64,000 bases of DNA, taken from assembly GCA_026182355.1 (NCBI GenBank), contig JAPFBL010000610.1:216001-280000 (forward strand), read 5' to 3'. Of this stretch, positions 20,870 to 32,734 are shown piece by piece; positions within the stretch are counted from its first letter, which is position 1; the number at the start of each line of letters is the position of its first letter. The notes under the pieces were generated by a model. The model did not search any database and was not told the origin of the DNA. It worked only from the letters and a program-made list of their open reading frames with translations. This stretch comes from Hermatobates lingyangjiaoensis. Lineage: Eukaryota > Arthropoda > Insecta > Hemiptera > Hermatobatidae. The translations under genes were made by a program, and so were the position numbers.

Positions 20870-21530
20870 AATTCAAACAAGGGGTTCTTGAGGATTTTGG
20901 TCATAAAACATATAACTCCTGATTATAAGCCGACGTTTCGTCAAAAATTGTTTGGCATTTTCAAGGCTAAAAAACAATTTATTAACGACATACGAGTAAG
21001 TAAAGCAAGATAAATACATCACCGGACACCACCCAACAGAAAACAAACAACATAAACATTTGTGATTATTAAAATCAAATATTAATTGATTTTTCTTTCT
21101 TTTTTTTTTAGTTATTTTTCTCTCTGTAGTTACTAGCTTTCCTAGGGCAGCTAGCAGAGTGTTGCTAGCATAAATAATTTGTTATTATTATTAAAAATAA
21201 TAATCAGTGTTGTGATTATTATTGTTCTGAATAATTAATAACCAGTAATTAGGTTTAAACAACCAAGTCGGTTTTTAAATAATAACAATAACAATAACAA
21301 TAGGTATTTTATGATCCTTTGTGGTTCTCTTGTTACTAAATTTTTGTTTGTGTTCTTTGTTTTCTGTTGGGTGGTGTCCGGTGATGTATTTATCTTGCTT
21401 TACTTATGTCGTTAATAAATTGTTCTTTAGCCTTGAAAATGCCAAACAATTTTTGGCGAAACGTCGGCTGATGATCAGGAGTTGTATGTGTTATGACCAA
21501 AATCCTCAAGAACCCCTTGTGTGAATTTAT
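20870..21530 (+). mobile_element. Penelope-like snap-back element, about 660 bp
   Basis: Arms mirror from CAAGGGGTTCTTGAGGATTT to its complement; 21010-21060 mirrors 21345-21400. The right arm carries CCTTGAAAATGCCAAAC...GGCGAAACGTCGGC, a degenerate relative of the hammerhead-like core (UUGAAAA in place of CUGANGA). Bordered by (TA)n at 20858 and 21525. Confidence 0.7.
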
Positions 21531-21555
21531 ATATATATATATATATTATTAAAAA

Positions 21556-21917
21556 TTATGCCAATTCTAACTTTTGTTCTTTTCCGGGTTAACTTTTCAA
21601 GTTTTCTGACTATGGATTTCCACCTTTCTGGTAAAATATAAAGTAATTCACCAAAAGATTTATTCTTGACATCCATTTTTTTCATTAAATATTGTAATTT
21701 CACTATTTTGACTATTTCACTATTATTTCACTAAATCCATTTTTTAGTGAAAAAATGGATGTCAAGAATAAATCTTTTGGTGAATTACTTTATATTTTAC
21801 CAGAAAGGTGAAAATCCATAGTCAGAAAACTTGAAAAATTAACCCGGAAAAGAACAAAAGTTAGAATTAGCATAATTTTTAATAAAACATGTTTGATTGA
21901 AGGTCTGCTCCCAAAAT

Positions 21918-21930
<13 letters not shown>
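21556..21930 (+). mobile_element. Penelope-like N-terminal palindrome
   Basis: Inverted arms 21556-21700 and 21745-21890. The right arm encodes RKLEKLTRKRTKVRIS then FNKTCLIEGLLPKYT, the N-terminal PLE segment, and then passes into (CA)n(TA)n at 21917-21990. The left arm stops earlier, as in the other snap-back copies. Confidence 0.65.
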
Positions 21931-21987
<57 letters not shown>

Positions 21988-21993
<6 letters not shown>

Positions 21994-22116
21994 CACCTAG
22001 AAAAGAGAAAAACAGAGAAAAACACCCACAAAAAAGACTCACAGCGATATTTAGACATTCGTAGTCATCATGCAGCAGTAGTCCCTTTGAGTAGCTGAAG
22101 CTAACTCATACATTTT

Positions 22117-22120
<4 letters not shown>
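21988..22120 (-). mobile_element. Penelope-like 3' end fragment
   Basis: The minus strand matches the 3' UTR at 55505-55660 (AGTCTTTTTTGTGGGTGTTT; CAGCTACTCAAAGGGACTAC). The hammerhead-like core is decayed (ATGATGACTACGAATGTCTA). Flanked by (TA)n at 21945-21990 and 22117-22176. Confidence 0.65.
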
Positions 22121-22178
<58 letters not shown>

Positions 22179-22268
22179 GTTAAAAAGGTGACCAATAGGA
22201 GAGTAGAGTTTATAGAGTCCTACGCCTTTTTTACGAATCATATTTCTTTATCCGGACAACTCATAGAA

Positions 22269-22315
<47 letters not shown>

Positions 22316-22585
22316 TGAAGGTTGGTAGCAATCCTTCTTGCAAACATGTTTCTAAAAATTTTATGCTAATTTCATGCTTGGTTACCTTTTTGGAGAGTTT
22401 CCCTAATGTCTTAGAGGCTCTTCTGAGTTACTCAGGGAATAAAAAAATCAACTGGCCCAAACTTTTCCTTTCATATATACACATTCTGACACTGTTTATA
22501 TGGAACACTATTTAATAACTAACTAAATATTATTTTCAATAAACATATCGTTGTTTTATTGAAAGTATATATAATGTATACTAAC

Positions 22586-22724
22586 CACAAAAAATCTTTG
22601 CAAAATGTACAAAAAGTCGGCTGTCTAAAGAACTTGGCCAAAAATTTATGACCCTTGACCTCGTGGACTTTTTGATGTTTGACAGCGCCTCTCCTATAGG
22701 CGATTCCACCGGAACTGGCCTCTT
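22586..22724 (-). CDS. Pkcdelta: Protein kinase C exon: linker and first half of C1A
   Basis: Acceptor TTTATTTCAG and donor GTTAGT bound 139 bp. After two bases completing a Glu codon it reads [20 protein letters not shown], then [14 protein letters not shown] and KDFL, ending with the first two bases of a Trp codon. The first His and first two Cys of C1A have spacing H-x12-C-x2-C, and the split Trp is C1 position 22. RRGAVK just before C1A is the pseudosubstrate-like segment of PKCs, with Ala at the phospho-acceptor position (R-R-G-A-V), which holds the kinase inactive until DAG binds. The FFRQPTFC region resembles both conventional and novel PKCs. Confidence 0.94.
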
Positions 22725-23379
22725 CTGAAATAAAAAAAAAAAAAAATTGTTAAACATGGTAATTTGGGTTAAAATGCAGTATGAGGGGCCCTTGTTGTTA
22801 TTACAGGCCCAATTAGTTTACATATTTCTGTGACATTATTAATTGCTTTTCTGAATAACTCGAGATGTTTGCCATGACATATGTCTGATGATTTACATCA
22901 GGAAATGAAACAATTTTCAGTTGAAATCACTCATTTGTTTAAAAACAAAACTTATATTAAACAAAAAGATCTATATTTAAATTAGACTTTATAATAATTT
23001 TGTCTAATACAATATTAATTACAAAAAATCTGGAGTGGTCTACACTCATCTTTACTATAAGTAAACTTAATATCAATCTTCTTGGGTATATAATATATAA
23101 TGTCTCATTTAAGAAAAAATAATCCTGTAAATGGGAGATGTTTATTAGTATTTAATTCCTCAGTAAGTACAGATAGTGATTGATCAACATATCAATATAA
23201 TATCTAAACACTGTTTAATCTAAAAAATAAGATTTTAGTTTAGATTACATCTAAACATTATATTATTTCAGTGAATTCTAAGTCAATGTAAAAAAACATC
23301 AAAAATTCCACAAGTATAGCAGGTAATCCCTTAGTCTAGAATAAACAAACAGTTTTTATAGCTTTATTGCTCTTTGACG

Positions 23380-24120
23380 TAATTGATTTTTCATGAATTT
23401 TTTTTATAAATTGCTAATTTTTAATTCCATTTTTGGACAAATTTTCATGATTTTTGAATGAGCCGTTTAGCGTCAAAAAAACATTTTCTGAAAACAGAAA
23501 TCATACCCTTTGGTGAATGCAATTTTGAAAAAAATTACCTCAAATCATTCTCCATATAATGTTCTATTTTTAAGCATAGCTTCATTTTGATCCGTCAATT
23601 GGCATAGCTTGTATCACTCTCACAAGCTTTGAGATTGAATTATACAAATTTTTACATTTTATTGAATAAAAAATATTTCTCTTTGTTTTAAAATTTTGAA
23701 TATATTATTCGTTTATTCCATTTGTAACCGCAAAGATAATGCAAAAGTTTCAAAACTCTAGAGTTAGCAGTTCAGGAGAAAAAAAATGTTTTCTAAAAAA
23801 GGGTTTTGGACAAAAAAGTGACTTTCCCGTCATGCATAATTCTTCCCAAACAATAGAGATCATCTACACTATAGGGCCCATTTTTGTGTAAAATATCAAC
23901 TTGATCTATGAAAGATTCTGGACCGTAGCGGGTATCAAGCAATGCTAACACACTCACCCACCCACACACAGACATCATCGAAAAAACTTCATAAAACGAC
24001 TTTTAAAACTCTCAAAACATTTAATTCCGTCAAAATCTCGAGATCGAATTTTTTCATGATCACTATACTTTACTTATAGTAAAGTAAAAATCCGCTTCTT
24101 TCATTTCTTTACTAAAGTAA
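23380..24120 (-). repeat. Dispersed repeat, same family as 19765-20195
   Basis: Reverse copy with GGGCCCATTTTTGTGTAAAA, TTAATTCCGTCAAAATCTCG and the palindrome CTTTACTTATAGTAAAGTA at 24067-24086, which appears to be a terminus of the family (also at 25275 and 50650). Confidence 0.6.
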
Positions 24121-24136
24121 AAGCTTGGTATCTGTA

Positions 24137-24460
24137 TTATATTAAACAAAGAGATCTATATTTAAACTAGATTTTATAATAATTTTTTCCAATACAATAT
24201 TAATTACAAATAATTAGTTTTGTCCGATAAATTATTCGAAAAAGATTTATTTCACCAAGCTATTTGTTGCAACTTTTCTTACCATGATATCCCTGAAAGG
24301 ATATCAGAGATGCCCTTTACAAAAATCAAACACAGCTTGATGAAATAAATATTTTTCGAATAATTTATCGGACAAAACTAATTTTTTGTAATTAATATTG
24401 TATTGGAAAAAATTATTATAAAATCTAGTTTAAATATAGATCTCTTTGTTTAATATAATG
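24137..24460. mobile_element. Foldback element
   Basis: Arms of about 130 bp (ATTAAACAAAGAGATCTATA ... and complement) surround a 60-bp centre with GATATCCCTGAAAGGATATC. A third partial arm copy lies at 22957-23025. Confidence 0.65.
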
Positions 24461-24544
24461 CCACAATCAACAATATTATGAATAATTTTCTGTTAAAATA
24501 ATTATTTTAATATTTTAAATCAAGAAACGAATGTTATGAATAAA

Positions 24545-25870
24545 AATTCTAACAATACATGGGTGTATGGGTGGGTGGGTGGTTTGTATCCAAAAGTTTG
24601 TATAGACTTGCCTTAATCAACAATATTTGATAGATGAAATTCATATTTACTCAAAAATAGGCCTCATAGTGTAGATGAACCACTATGCAAAGTTCTTTGG
24701 GACAAATTATACATGATAAGAAAGATATTTCTTTTTTTTGGCTAAAATGTATTTTTGGACATTGTTTTATTCTCTTAAAACCATTAATTCTAGAGTGTTA
24801 AAATTTTCGTATTATCTTCGAATCTATAAAAAACAATAACTGAAAATATTCTAAAATTTTTAAAAAAAACTGGAAAAACATTTTTTTAATCAAATGTAAA
24901 AAATTTTGAATTATAATTGGAACAAAATTCTAGAGCTGAACCTTCGACATTATCTTTGAGTCTACAAAAGTAGTAAACGAAAACTATCCTCATATTTTTG
25001 AAACAACAGGAAATATTTTTTTTACATTAAAATGTAAACATTTTGTCTTATCATGAAATCTGAAAGCTTGTGAGCAACACAAGCTATACCATTTGATTGA
25101 TTAAAATTAAATTTACCTAAACAAATAGAGAATTTTTTTAGGGGTTAAGTTAAGGTAATTTTTTTAAGGAAATTATATTAACAAAAAAAAACCATAGTCA
25201 ATTTTGTTATATTCTAAATTGCAGAAATACAATGTTCTGTAATTTTTATAATTAGAGAACAATAGAGAACTTATAATTTTTGCTTTACTATAAATAAAGT
25301 ATAGTGATCGTGAAAAAATTCCATCTTGAGATTTTGATGGAATTACATGTTTTGAAATCATTTTATGAAGAATTTATAGATGAAGTCTGTGTATGTGTAT
25401 GGGTCGGTGAGTGGTTTGTATCAAAAAGTTTGTACAGATGCTACACTCCACAATATTTGAGAGATCAAATTTATATTTACACAAAAATAGGCATCATAGT
25501 GTAGATGAACCCTATTATTTGGAACAAATTATACATCATAAAAATCTATTTCTTTTTTTTGGCTTAAATATAGTTTTGGACATTTTTTTATTCTCTTAAA
25601 CCATTAACTCTACAGTATTGATATTTTCGTATTATCTTAGAATCTATAAAACCAATAACTAAAAAAATTCTAAATTATTTAAAAAATCTGGAAATATTTT
25701 TTTCAATAAAAGTAAAAATTTTGACATAATTAAATCTGAAAGCTTGTGAGCAACACAAGCTAAACCGTTTCATAGATCAAAATAAAATTATACCTAAAAA
25801 AAGAGATTTCTTTTTAGGGGTTGAGTTGAGGTAATTTTTTCAAGAAAATTATATTAACTAAAGTGATATA
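24545..25870 (+). repeat. Two tandem-adjacent dispersed repeat copies
   Basis: Copies at about 24545-25100 and 25285-25870 share GGCCTCATAGTGTAGATGAA-like sequence, GGACATT, TTATTCTCTTAAACCATTAA and CTGAAAGCTTGTGAGCAACA. Both belong to the family at 19765 and 23380. The apparent short frames here are not conserved between copies. Confidence 0.6.
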
Positions 25871-26074
25871 CGCATTCATGTTTTGTAATTATAATTCATA
25901 TTCATACAATATATAATATTGGTATATTTAGAAAATTTCAAATAGGCCATAGTCAACTTTGTTATATTCTAATTGAAGAAATGTATTGTTCTCTAATTTA
26001 ATTTGGTGTCTTCAGATTCATTTCTGGGCACTAGAACATTTAACTTTTCACAAAACAGTCCATAGAAAAGAGGT

Positions 26075-26083
26075 AGAGAGAGC

Positions 26084-26121
<38 letters not shown>

Positions 26122-26895
26122 AAGGTAGAGAGAGAGAGAGAGATGGAGAGAGAGATAGAGAGAAAGAGAGAGAGAGGGAGCGGGAGAGAGAGAGAGATAG
26201 AGAGAAGGAGAGAGAGAGAGTTGGAGAGAGAGATAGAGAGAAAGAGAGAGAGATAGAGAGATGGAGAGAGAGATAGAGAGATGGAGAGAGAGATAGAGAG
26301 AGAGAGTTGGAGAGAGAGATAGAGAGAAAGAGAGAGAGAGATGGAGAGAGAGATAGAGAGATGGAGATAGAGAGAGAGATAGAGAGATGGAGAGAGAGAG
26401 TTGGAGAGAGATTGAGAGAGATATAGAGAGATGGAGATAGAGAGGGAGCGGGAGAGAGAGAGAGAGAGAGTTGGAGAGAGAGATAGAGAGAAAGAGAGAG
26501 AGAGGGAGCGGGAGAGAGAGAGAGGGAGCGGGAGAGAGAGATAGAGAGAAAGAGAGAGAGAGGGAGCGGGAGAGAGAGAGCGGGAGAGAGAGAGAGAGCG
26601 ATGGAGAGAGAAATAGAGAGTGAGGGAGCGGGAGAGAGAGATGGAGAGAGAGATAGAGAGAAAGAGAGAGAGAGGGAGCGGGAGAGAGAGAGAGTTGGAG
26701 AGACAGATAGAGAGAAAGAGAGAGAGGGAGCGGGAGAGAGAGAGGGAGCGGGAGAGAGAGAGAGGGAGTGGGAGAGAGAGAGATAGAGAGATGGAAAGAG
26801 AGAGTTGGAGAGAGAGAGAGAGAGAGAGAGAGGGAGCGGGAGAGAGAAAGATTGGGAGAGAGAGAGAGAGAGAGAGAGTGGGAGAGAGAGAATGA
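26075..26895. repeat. GA-rich microsatellite tract
   Basis: About 820 bp of almost pure purine, (GA)n interrupted by GGAGCGG, TTGG, ATAG and ATGG variants. It is open in several frames (Arg/Glu or Ser/Leu repeats) only because of composition. Purine mirror tracts of this kind can form triplex DNA. Confidence 0.9.
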
Positions 26896-26899
26896 GTGA

Positions 26900-29800
26900 G
26901 ATAATTTCATTCTGAACTTCTCAGAAAAAATGTCATGATAATTCTAATATTTGTGTTACCACCTTCTACACTGAAGAATTCAACCAAAGTCTTCGTTGGA
27001 GACTTCTAAGTATTTTCCTATTTTATTTGATAAATGTCAGAAGCACTCATCAAAAAATATCACCGAGAAATCAGCCTAAAATTAATATCAGTTTTATAAT
27101 ATAGTACAACAGAGTCTATTCCTTGGACAATATTACCCAGAGATAATACTATTCGTAAACACAAGAAAATATACATCGGATATTAAGTTTTGTTCAAGTG
27201 TGCAACATGTAGATTGATTAGGGTATTTTGTTAGACAAATCCATCATACCATGGAAACATAGAAATTATAAGTGATTGGCGTAAATTTTTTAAATGTAAA
27301 ATTTTATTCTTCTTACATCTCATATTAGGTAATAAATTACATTTTTTAGTCATTTATGCTAAAAAATAAATATATGATGAATCAAAAAGCTAATGTAATG
27401 TAGTAGTGAAATCAAGACTTGCAATAATGAAATATTTTATTAAAAATTCATTCAAATTTGCATATCTTTAGATCTTTAGTCTATCTATACTAATTTAAAA
27501 TTTAATACCCAAGCTAATAAAATATTTACTATCAAAGTTAATTGTTAATAAAATTTTAATACAATAAGTAATGCTACTTTTTTTTAAAAAAAGAAAAGTA
27601 TGAATTGTGTTTATTATTTTCATAATTTAGACAAAAATAAAATAATTAATAACTGAAAATTAAAATAATGTTAAAAAACTTTTAGTTATTAATAAAGTAA
27701 GTAAATTGCACTGTATTTAATTGCAATATAATATTAGCTGGTGCATTTTAAGTTTTTAAGTAATTTTAACATGAAATGCAGTATTCAATCCTTGATAGAT
27801 TAGTAAAAGTGTACATTACTTAATGATGTCTATCTTTATCAGAACTTTGTTGTTTATTCTATGCTACTAAATTATAATAACAAGAACATAAACCATTAAT
27901 AAAAGCATTTTGTTTTCATTAGGTTTAAATGCAGTTATAATAATATTTCATAACTCATTACATTTAATTAAATATAACCTTCTTTAATTACAAATAGAGA
28001 TCTACTTAAAATACTACCTAAAGGTGATTTTTAGGCAAAATATTTGTTATAACTACGCAGTATTAAATACTGAAAATAACCCAATATTGAATGTTTGAAA
28101 TCTGTTTTGTTACATCATAGGTAATCCATAAGATTGTATTCTTAATTCTTAATTAATGATAACAGACAAAATGAATAATAAGCTACTATTCATGCCATTG
28201 AAAGTATTAATTAAGTAATTATTTTCATTAATTATTAATATGCAACTAATTCAGTATTCATAATAGACTAATTTAGAGCTCATTGTAAATACATAAATAA
28301 GTTAATAATAAATCAAACTTACACTTTGAAGTCTTTATGAGGAATGAATCATTAACTAAAATAAAGTTTTAAGTTATTAAAACTGAACTGAAGGCACTAA
28401 ACGGATAGCATGACACAACAAATCGAGAGTAATTATCGCCATTTTAGAATTACTTGGAACTTTTCATGCCTTTTAAACCAATGCCTTCTAAATCACTTCA
28501 ATACAGATTTTATTAAAATGCAAATAAATTTATTACGGAAAGTAATTTATTTATTTATGAAAAAAAATCTGGACTAGTCTACGCTCAACTTTACTATAAG
28601 CGAATATATTACCATATTAAAGACAATAAATTTAATAAAATAATTATAATGTCATCAATGCGTAAACAAAAAGCTTTCATATTTACTACTTACTAGGGTT
28701 AGAAACTAGATTATCAATTTTCGGTGTCATGCTTTGTTATCAACAATTTATGACCTTTTGTTGATAACAACAAACTATAAAATTATTATAGTTTATTATA
28801 ATAAACTATAGTTTCATTAATAATAAAACTGTAGTTTAATAATAAACTATATATTATTATAGTTTATAATAAAATTATTATAGTTGAAATTTTATGACAC
28901 GCTAATCTTTATCATAAAATTACATTTCCTTCTCTTTGTCAAAAATCATAAAATCTAATTTACTCTGAGGGAGTGTTAGCTTTATCCTGCGTGCTGTACT
29001 ATGTTGTAAATATAAATAGAGAATAAATATTTCAGTAATTAGCCAGTTTTTTATACTCAAGTTAACTTCAAAGCCGGCTTTTCAATATAATTGAAAACTT
29101 TAATAGCTGGAAGCTTGAACATTTTAATAAAGCATAAATATGTACTATTAGACTAGAATAGTAAAAATCTGGAGTGGCCTGCACTCAACATTACTATAAG
29201 TAAATATAATATCAATCTTCTTGGTTATATAATATATAATGTCTTATTATGTCTTATGCATAATGTAAACATCTAAATGGGATATGATTATTAGTCTTTC
29301 ATTCCTGAGGTAGTAAAGATAGTGATTGAAGGACATATCAATATATAAGCTTATTTTTGTACAACACACAGCTGATGAAAAATCTCATTAGTATAACTAC
29401 AGCAGTAATAACATTTATGAAAAGCCAAAGTGAAAATTTCTTGATACGAAATAATCTCCTACAAGAGAACATAGCTTTTGTTCAAATAGCCAGTGGATTT
29501 CTTACATCGTTTACTTGACCTCCTTCTATATTGAATATTTAAGCCAATTTTAAAATTTAAAAAAGGAAAACACTCTTATTTTCTCTGATACACATCAAAG
29601 AAAAAATGTCATTTTAAGATAATTTATAATTAAGGATGTAAGATAATTACATTTATAAATCTTCAAACGAAAGACTTCAATTCTGAATTATGTTTTACAT
29701 TTTTGGCCTTTTATAGAATTATTATACTGGGAATTTTATGGCTTCTTAGTATTTAATGAAATCATTTTTCTTCCCCTTGTCAATATCATATATACGAATT

Positions 29801-29990
29801 TTCTCTGAGCGAGTATTATTTTTTTCCTGCCTGCTGAACTCTGTTATAAGGTTGCTATGAATGTACATTGAGAAAAATTATGTGAGTAATTAGCCAGTTT
29901 ACATACTCAAATCAATGTCAAAGCCAGCTATTCAGTATAATTTAAAACTTTTAAAGTTAGAACCTTCTAATTTTTGAAAATATAAAAATG
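26900..29990. other. AT-rich intron sequence, no gene seen
   Basis: No exon or long frame recognised. Contains partial copies of a dispersed repeat beginning (A/G)TCTGGA(G/C)T(A/G)G(T/C)CT near 28566 and 29166 (also 23029), an AT-rich palindromic stretch at 28760-28890, and otherwise unique sequence. It lies between the 31183-31246 and 22586-22724 kinase exons. Confidence 0.6.
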
Positions 29991-30019
29991 AACTAGTTGA
30001 CTAGAATAGTTAAAAAACT

Positions 30020-30190
30020 AGAAATTTGGTAACCAGTTGGGTTTTTGACTCTGACGAAGACCTCTTGTTACGGTTGAAAGATCTTAGTCTTGTTTTCCCT
30101 TTTTCTTACTCTGACGAAGACCTCTTGTTACGGTTGAAAGATCTTAGTCTTGTTTTCCCATTTTCTTATTGTGGTTTGATTATAGATTGT
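30020..30190 (+). mobile_element. Penelope-like end with direct duplication of the core
   Basis: Two direct copies of a 60-bp segment, CTCTGACGAAGACCTCTTGT onward, follow each other at about 30048 and 30108. Each has CTGACGA, ACCT...GGTT and GAAA. Most copies of this family in the window are inverted, so this is a direct-repeat version. Confidence 0.75.
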
Positions 30191-30239
30191 ATATATATAT
30201 TGTATATATATAACTTTAAATTACACAAAGCACGACACA

Positions 30240-30860
30240 GAAAAATGAATAAAAAGAACACTTAGAGAATTCAATATTTGGAACTGTTGTTCGTCATCAG
30301 GAGTAGAGTCGAAGAGAGGACGAAGTGAGAGAGATCTCCCCACGTCGAAGAGCGGAGCGCGAATGAAGCAATAAAGAGTCAACCGATGAGAGCAGCACTA
30401 GCGTAAAAAAGGAGCTAGGCACTAAAGGTCGGAGAACGGAAAAGGCAAAAACAATAGATAAAATTATAAAATTCAAACTATATAAAAGGAAATAATATAT
30501 ATATATAAATTAAAAGGAATAACATATAAAAGTTAACGATTCTGATTTAAACCGGGATCTGATCTGGCCCTCAATAACCATATGTGGGCCTTCTCAGACG
30601 CTCTTAATGTCAAACTACGGTAATCAGTGGTCACTAGCTTAATTATTTGAACACTAAAGCAGCCATTAAAAGAAAGGTTATGACTGTTGGCATGGATGGC
30701 TACAGGAAGCTGTTTGCGCTGACCGACCGAAGCTCTATGGCCGTTCATACGCTCATTGAGCTTGGTAGAAGTCATACCAATGTAGAATGCTCCACATTGT
30801 CTACAGTTCATGCTCCACTTGTCACAGTGGACTCGTTCTTTCACAATAATTGTCTATTTC
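30240..30860 (-). pseudogene. Penelope-like GIY-YIG endonuclease C-terminus with 3' UTR
   Basis: The open frame 30533-30844 encodes KWSMNCRQCGAFYIGMTS, then LNERMNGHRASVGQR, HANSHNLSFNGC and a tail ending SDPGLNQNR. The CxxC before YIG and the Arg/His after it fit the GIY-YIG endonuclease of Penelope-like elements, the domain that supplies DNA nicking. The RT part is missing. The 3' UTR ends at about 30245 after CTGATGACGAACAACAGTTC and then CAAA instead of GAAA, a mutated hammerhead-like core. This links the coding family to the non-coding snap-back copies. Confidence 0.82.
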
Positions 30861-30939
30861 TATTTATCCTCTTCATTTTAATCATTTTAATGTTTGTTTA
30901 ATCTTTTCAAAATTGTTATTGCGCTAGTTTACACTTTAT

Positions 30940-31160
30940 CAGTTTATACGTTATACCTGATGATGATTTCAGTGAAATCGAAAGCTTGTAAGTAAAAAAT
31001 ATATTATTGAGTAACCTACGAAATTATTTCTTCGATGTCACTGGGACAACTCCTTCATGAAATCACTCCCTACCAAAGAAAACTAGTTAGAAAACTAGAA
31101 AACACTAACAAAAAGGTCGTGAATGCGGAAGCTGCCGTCTACTTTAATATATATATATAT
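30940..31160 (+). mobile_element. Penelope-like leader with hammerhead-like motif and ORF start
   Basis: A strong core at 30957-30983 is followed 52 nt later by ATG (31035) and codons MSLGQLLHEITPYQRKLVRK and AAVYFN, the start of a PLE ORF, before passing into (TA)n at 31148-31161. It shows that the motif lies upstream of the coding start in this family. Confidence 0.65.
30957..30990 (+). ncRNA. Hammerhead-ribozyme-like motif
   Basis: CTGATGA at 30957-30963, T, hairpin GATTTC-AGT-GAAATC (30965-30979) and GAAA at 30980-30983, then GCTTGTA. Stem II is a perfect 6 bp. One additional base sits before stem II, as in the other families. Confidence 0.55.
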
Positions 31161-31182
31161 ATTTAAGGAGTTTGGCTCTTAC

Positions 31183-31246
31183 CCAATGATCGTTCAGACG
31201 GAAGCCTGCTGTTAAGAGAACCAGACCTTACAGGAGTCCTCGAAAC
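31183..31246 (-). CDS. Pkcdelta: Protein kinase C exon: Ser/Arg-rich linker
   Basis: Acceptor AATGTTTCAG and donor GTAAGAG bound a 64-bp exon with only one open frame: VSRTPVRSGSLNSRLPSERS plus L and one base, which with the AA of the 22586-22724 exon makes Glu. Phase agreement and good splice sites support it; the peptide itself is low-complexity and not diagnostic. It would lie just N-terminal to the pseudosubstrate and could be alternatively spliced. Basic and Ser-rich, it is a plausible phosphorylation target. Confidence 0.72.
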
Positions 31247-31394
31247 CTGAAACATTAAAAATCAATATTTTAATCTCAAAGTCGTCTTCACGTTATCAAA
31301 CATCCACACTTATCAGCTTCTAATCTTATCTTATGACTAAGAGGTTAAGAAAGTACACTTCGACCATAAAGTTTCCGTACTTCAAATAACTGTA

Positions 31395-32180
31395 ACATGA
31401 GGTTTCTGGCTTTTTTTTCTTCTAAATAACATAAATTATCATCCTGGTATTAGTAATTCACAATGAGGGCAGAGTGAGACCGAAAAGCCTGGGCTACTCT
31501 CACGTTATGTTAAGCAAACTATACCTTTATTATACATCAACAATATTGTTATTAATATGTTTTGTAGTGTACAATAAACATAAACTAACAGTATCCACGT
31601 GTATTTGATGATTGTGATTTAAAGCAAGGTGAGGCAGAGAATAGCCTAGCTATCCTCCCTTCTCATATGCCTAGCTATCCTCCCTTCTCATATGCCTAGC
31701 TATCCTCCCTTCTCATATGCCTAGCTATCCTCCCTTCTCATATGCCTAGCTATCCTCCCTTCTCATATGCCTAGCTATCCTCCCTTCTCATATGCCTAGC
31801 TATCCTCCCTTATCATATGCCTAGCTATCCTCCCTTCTCATATACCTAGCTATCCTCCCTTCTCATATGCCTAGCTATCCTCCCTTCTCATATGCCTAGC
31901 TATCCTCCCTTCTCATATACCTAGCTATCCTCCCTTCTCATATGCCTAGCTATCCTCCCTTCTCATATGCCTAGCTATCCTCCCTTCTCATATGCCTAGC
32001 TATCCTCCCTTCTCATATACCTACGCTACTCCAATTTCATTCAAATCTTTTCAAATTGGCCATTACAGTATTTGGCTGGACTAACCATTCTAAACTGTGT
32101 TCAGGTTTGGTTATATATCTTGTTGTGCGTTTTGACCTGCCGTCAATAGTTAGGCTAGGCTTTATTTATTCATTATAAAG
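31395..32180 (-). repeat. Inverted copy of the 25-bp minisatellite element
   Basis: Reverse complement of 480-1480. About 15 copies of the 25-bp unit occupy 31644-32025, and both flanks (CAATGAGGGC...; CTCCAATTTCATTCAAATC) match those of the left copy. Copy number differs (19 against 15), as expected for independent array drift. Confidence 0.8.
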
Positions 32181-32539
32181 TTTATTATGTATTAATAATA
32201 GTGTTTATTTAAATGAAATGTCTTACGTGTTAGGTAAAGAAAATTGAGGTAGCCTAGTCCTTCTATAAAGTTTTAGTAAGGTTATGTATATAGTACGTCT
32301 TGGCATGCTGTCAACCACTTAGCCTACCCTACCCACCATTAGGCTACCACTTACCAGTGTTACCAACTTCCGGACTTTTCTGTTTCCGGACCTGTCTTGG
32401 TCCCTATTATAAGGAAATTCGAGGTTCAAGTGTATTACTCACTGCTATTTCGGTACATATGATGAAAAACTTAAACTAAACTAAACTAAAAAATGAGCTG
32501 GCCAAGTGACTAAAAAATAATAAATAACATTCTAACAGC

Positions 32540-32690
32540 TTGACGCCCTCTTCAAGGAACGACAAGCTTTGATTTATTCTATTCACCTCCCAAGTGAATA
32601 ATTCGAGGACCAGAGTGGATATTGAACCCCGGATCTTCCAGTCCAGAGGCAAGTACGGTAACCATTGAGCTAACCTTTGTCCCTGTTTCT
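32540..32690 (-). mobile_element. SINE-related fragment
   Basis: Minus-strand tRNA-like head with box B complement (ATTGAACCCCGGAT) and box A complement (ACCATTGAGCTAACC) plus the TTCACCTCCC...GTGAATAA palindrome typical of the SINE body. Diverged from the main family, so possibly a subfamily. Confidence 0.65.
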
Positions 32691-32734
32691 TAGAAAAATT
32701 ACTATATTGTTTTTGAACTTTATACTATTCTAAG

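Noticed and set aside
25993..26910. 305-codon Ser/Leu frame and overlapping Arg/Glu frames
   Set aside because: Produced by the GA microsatellite composition alone.
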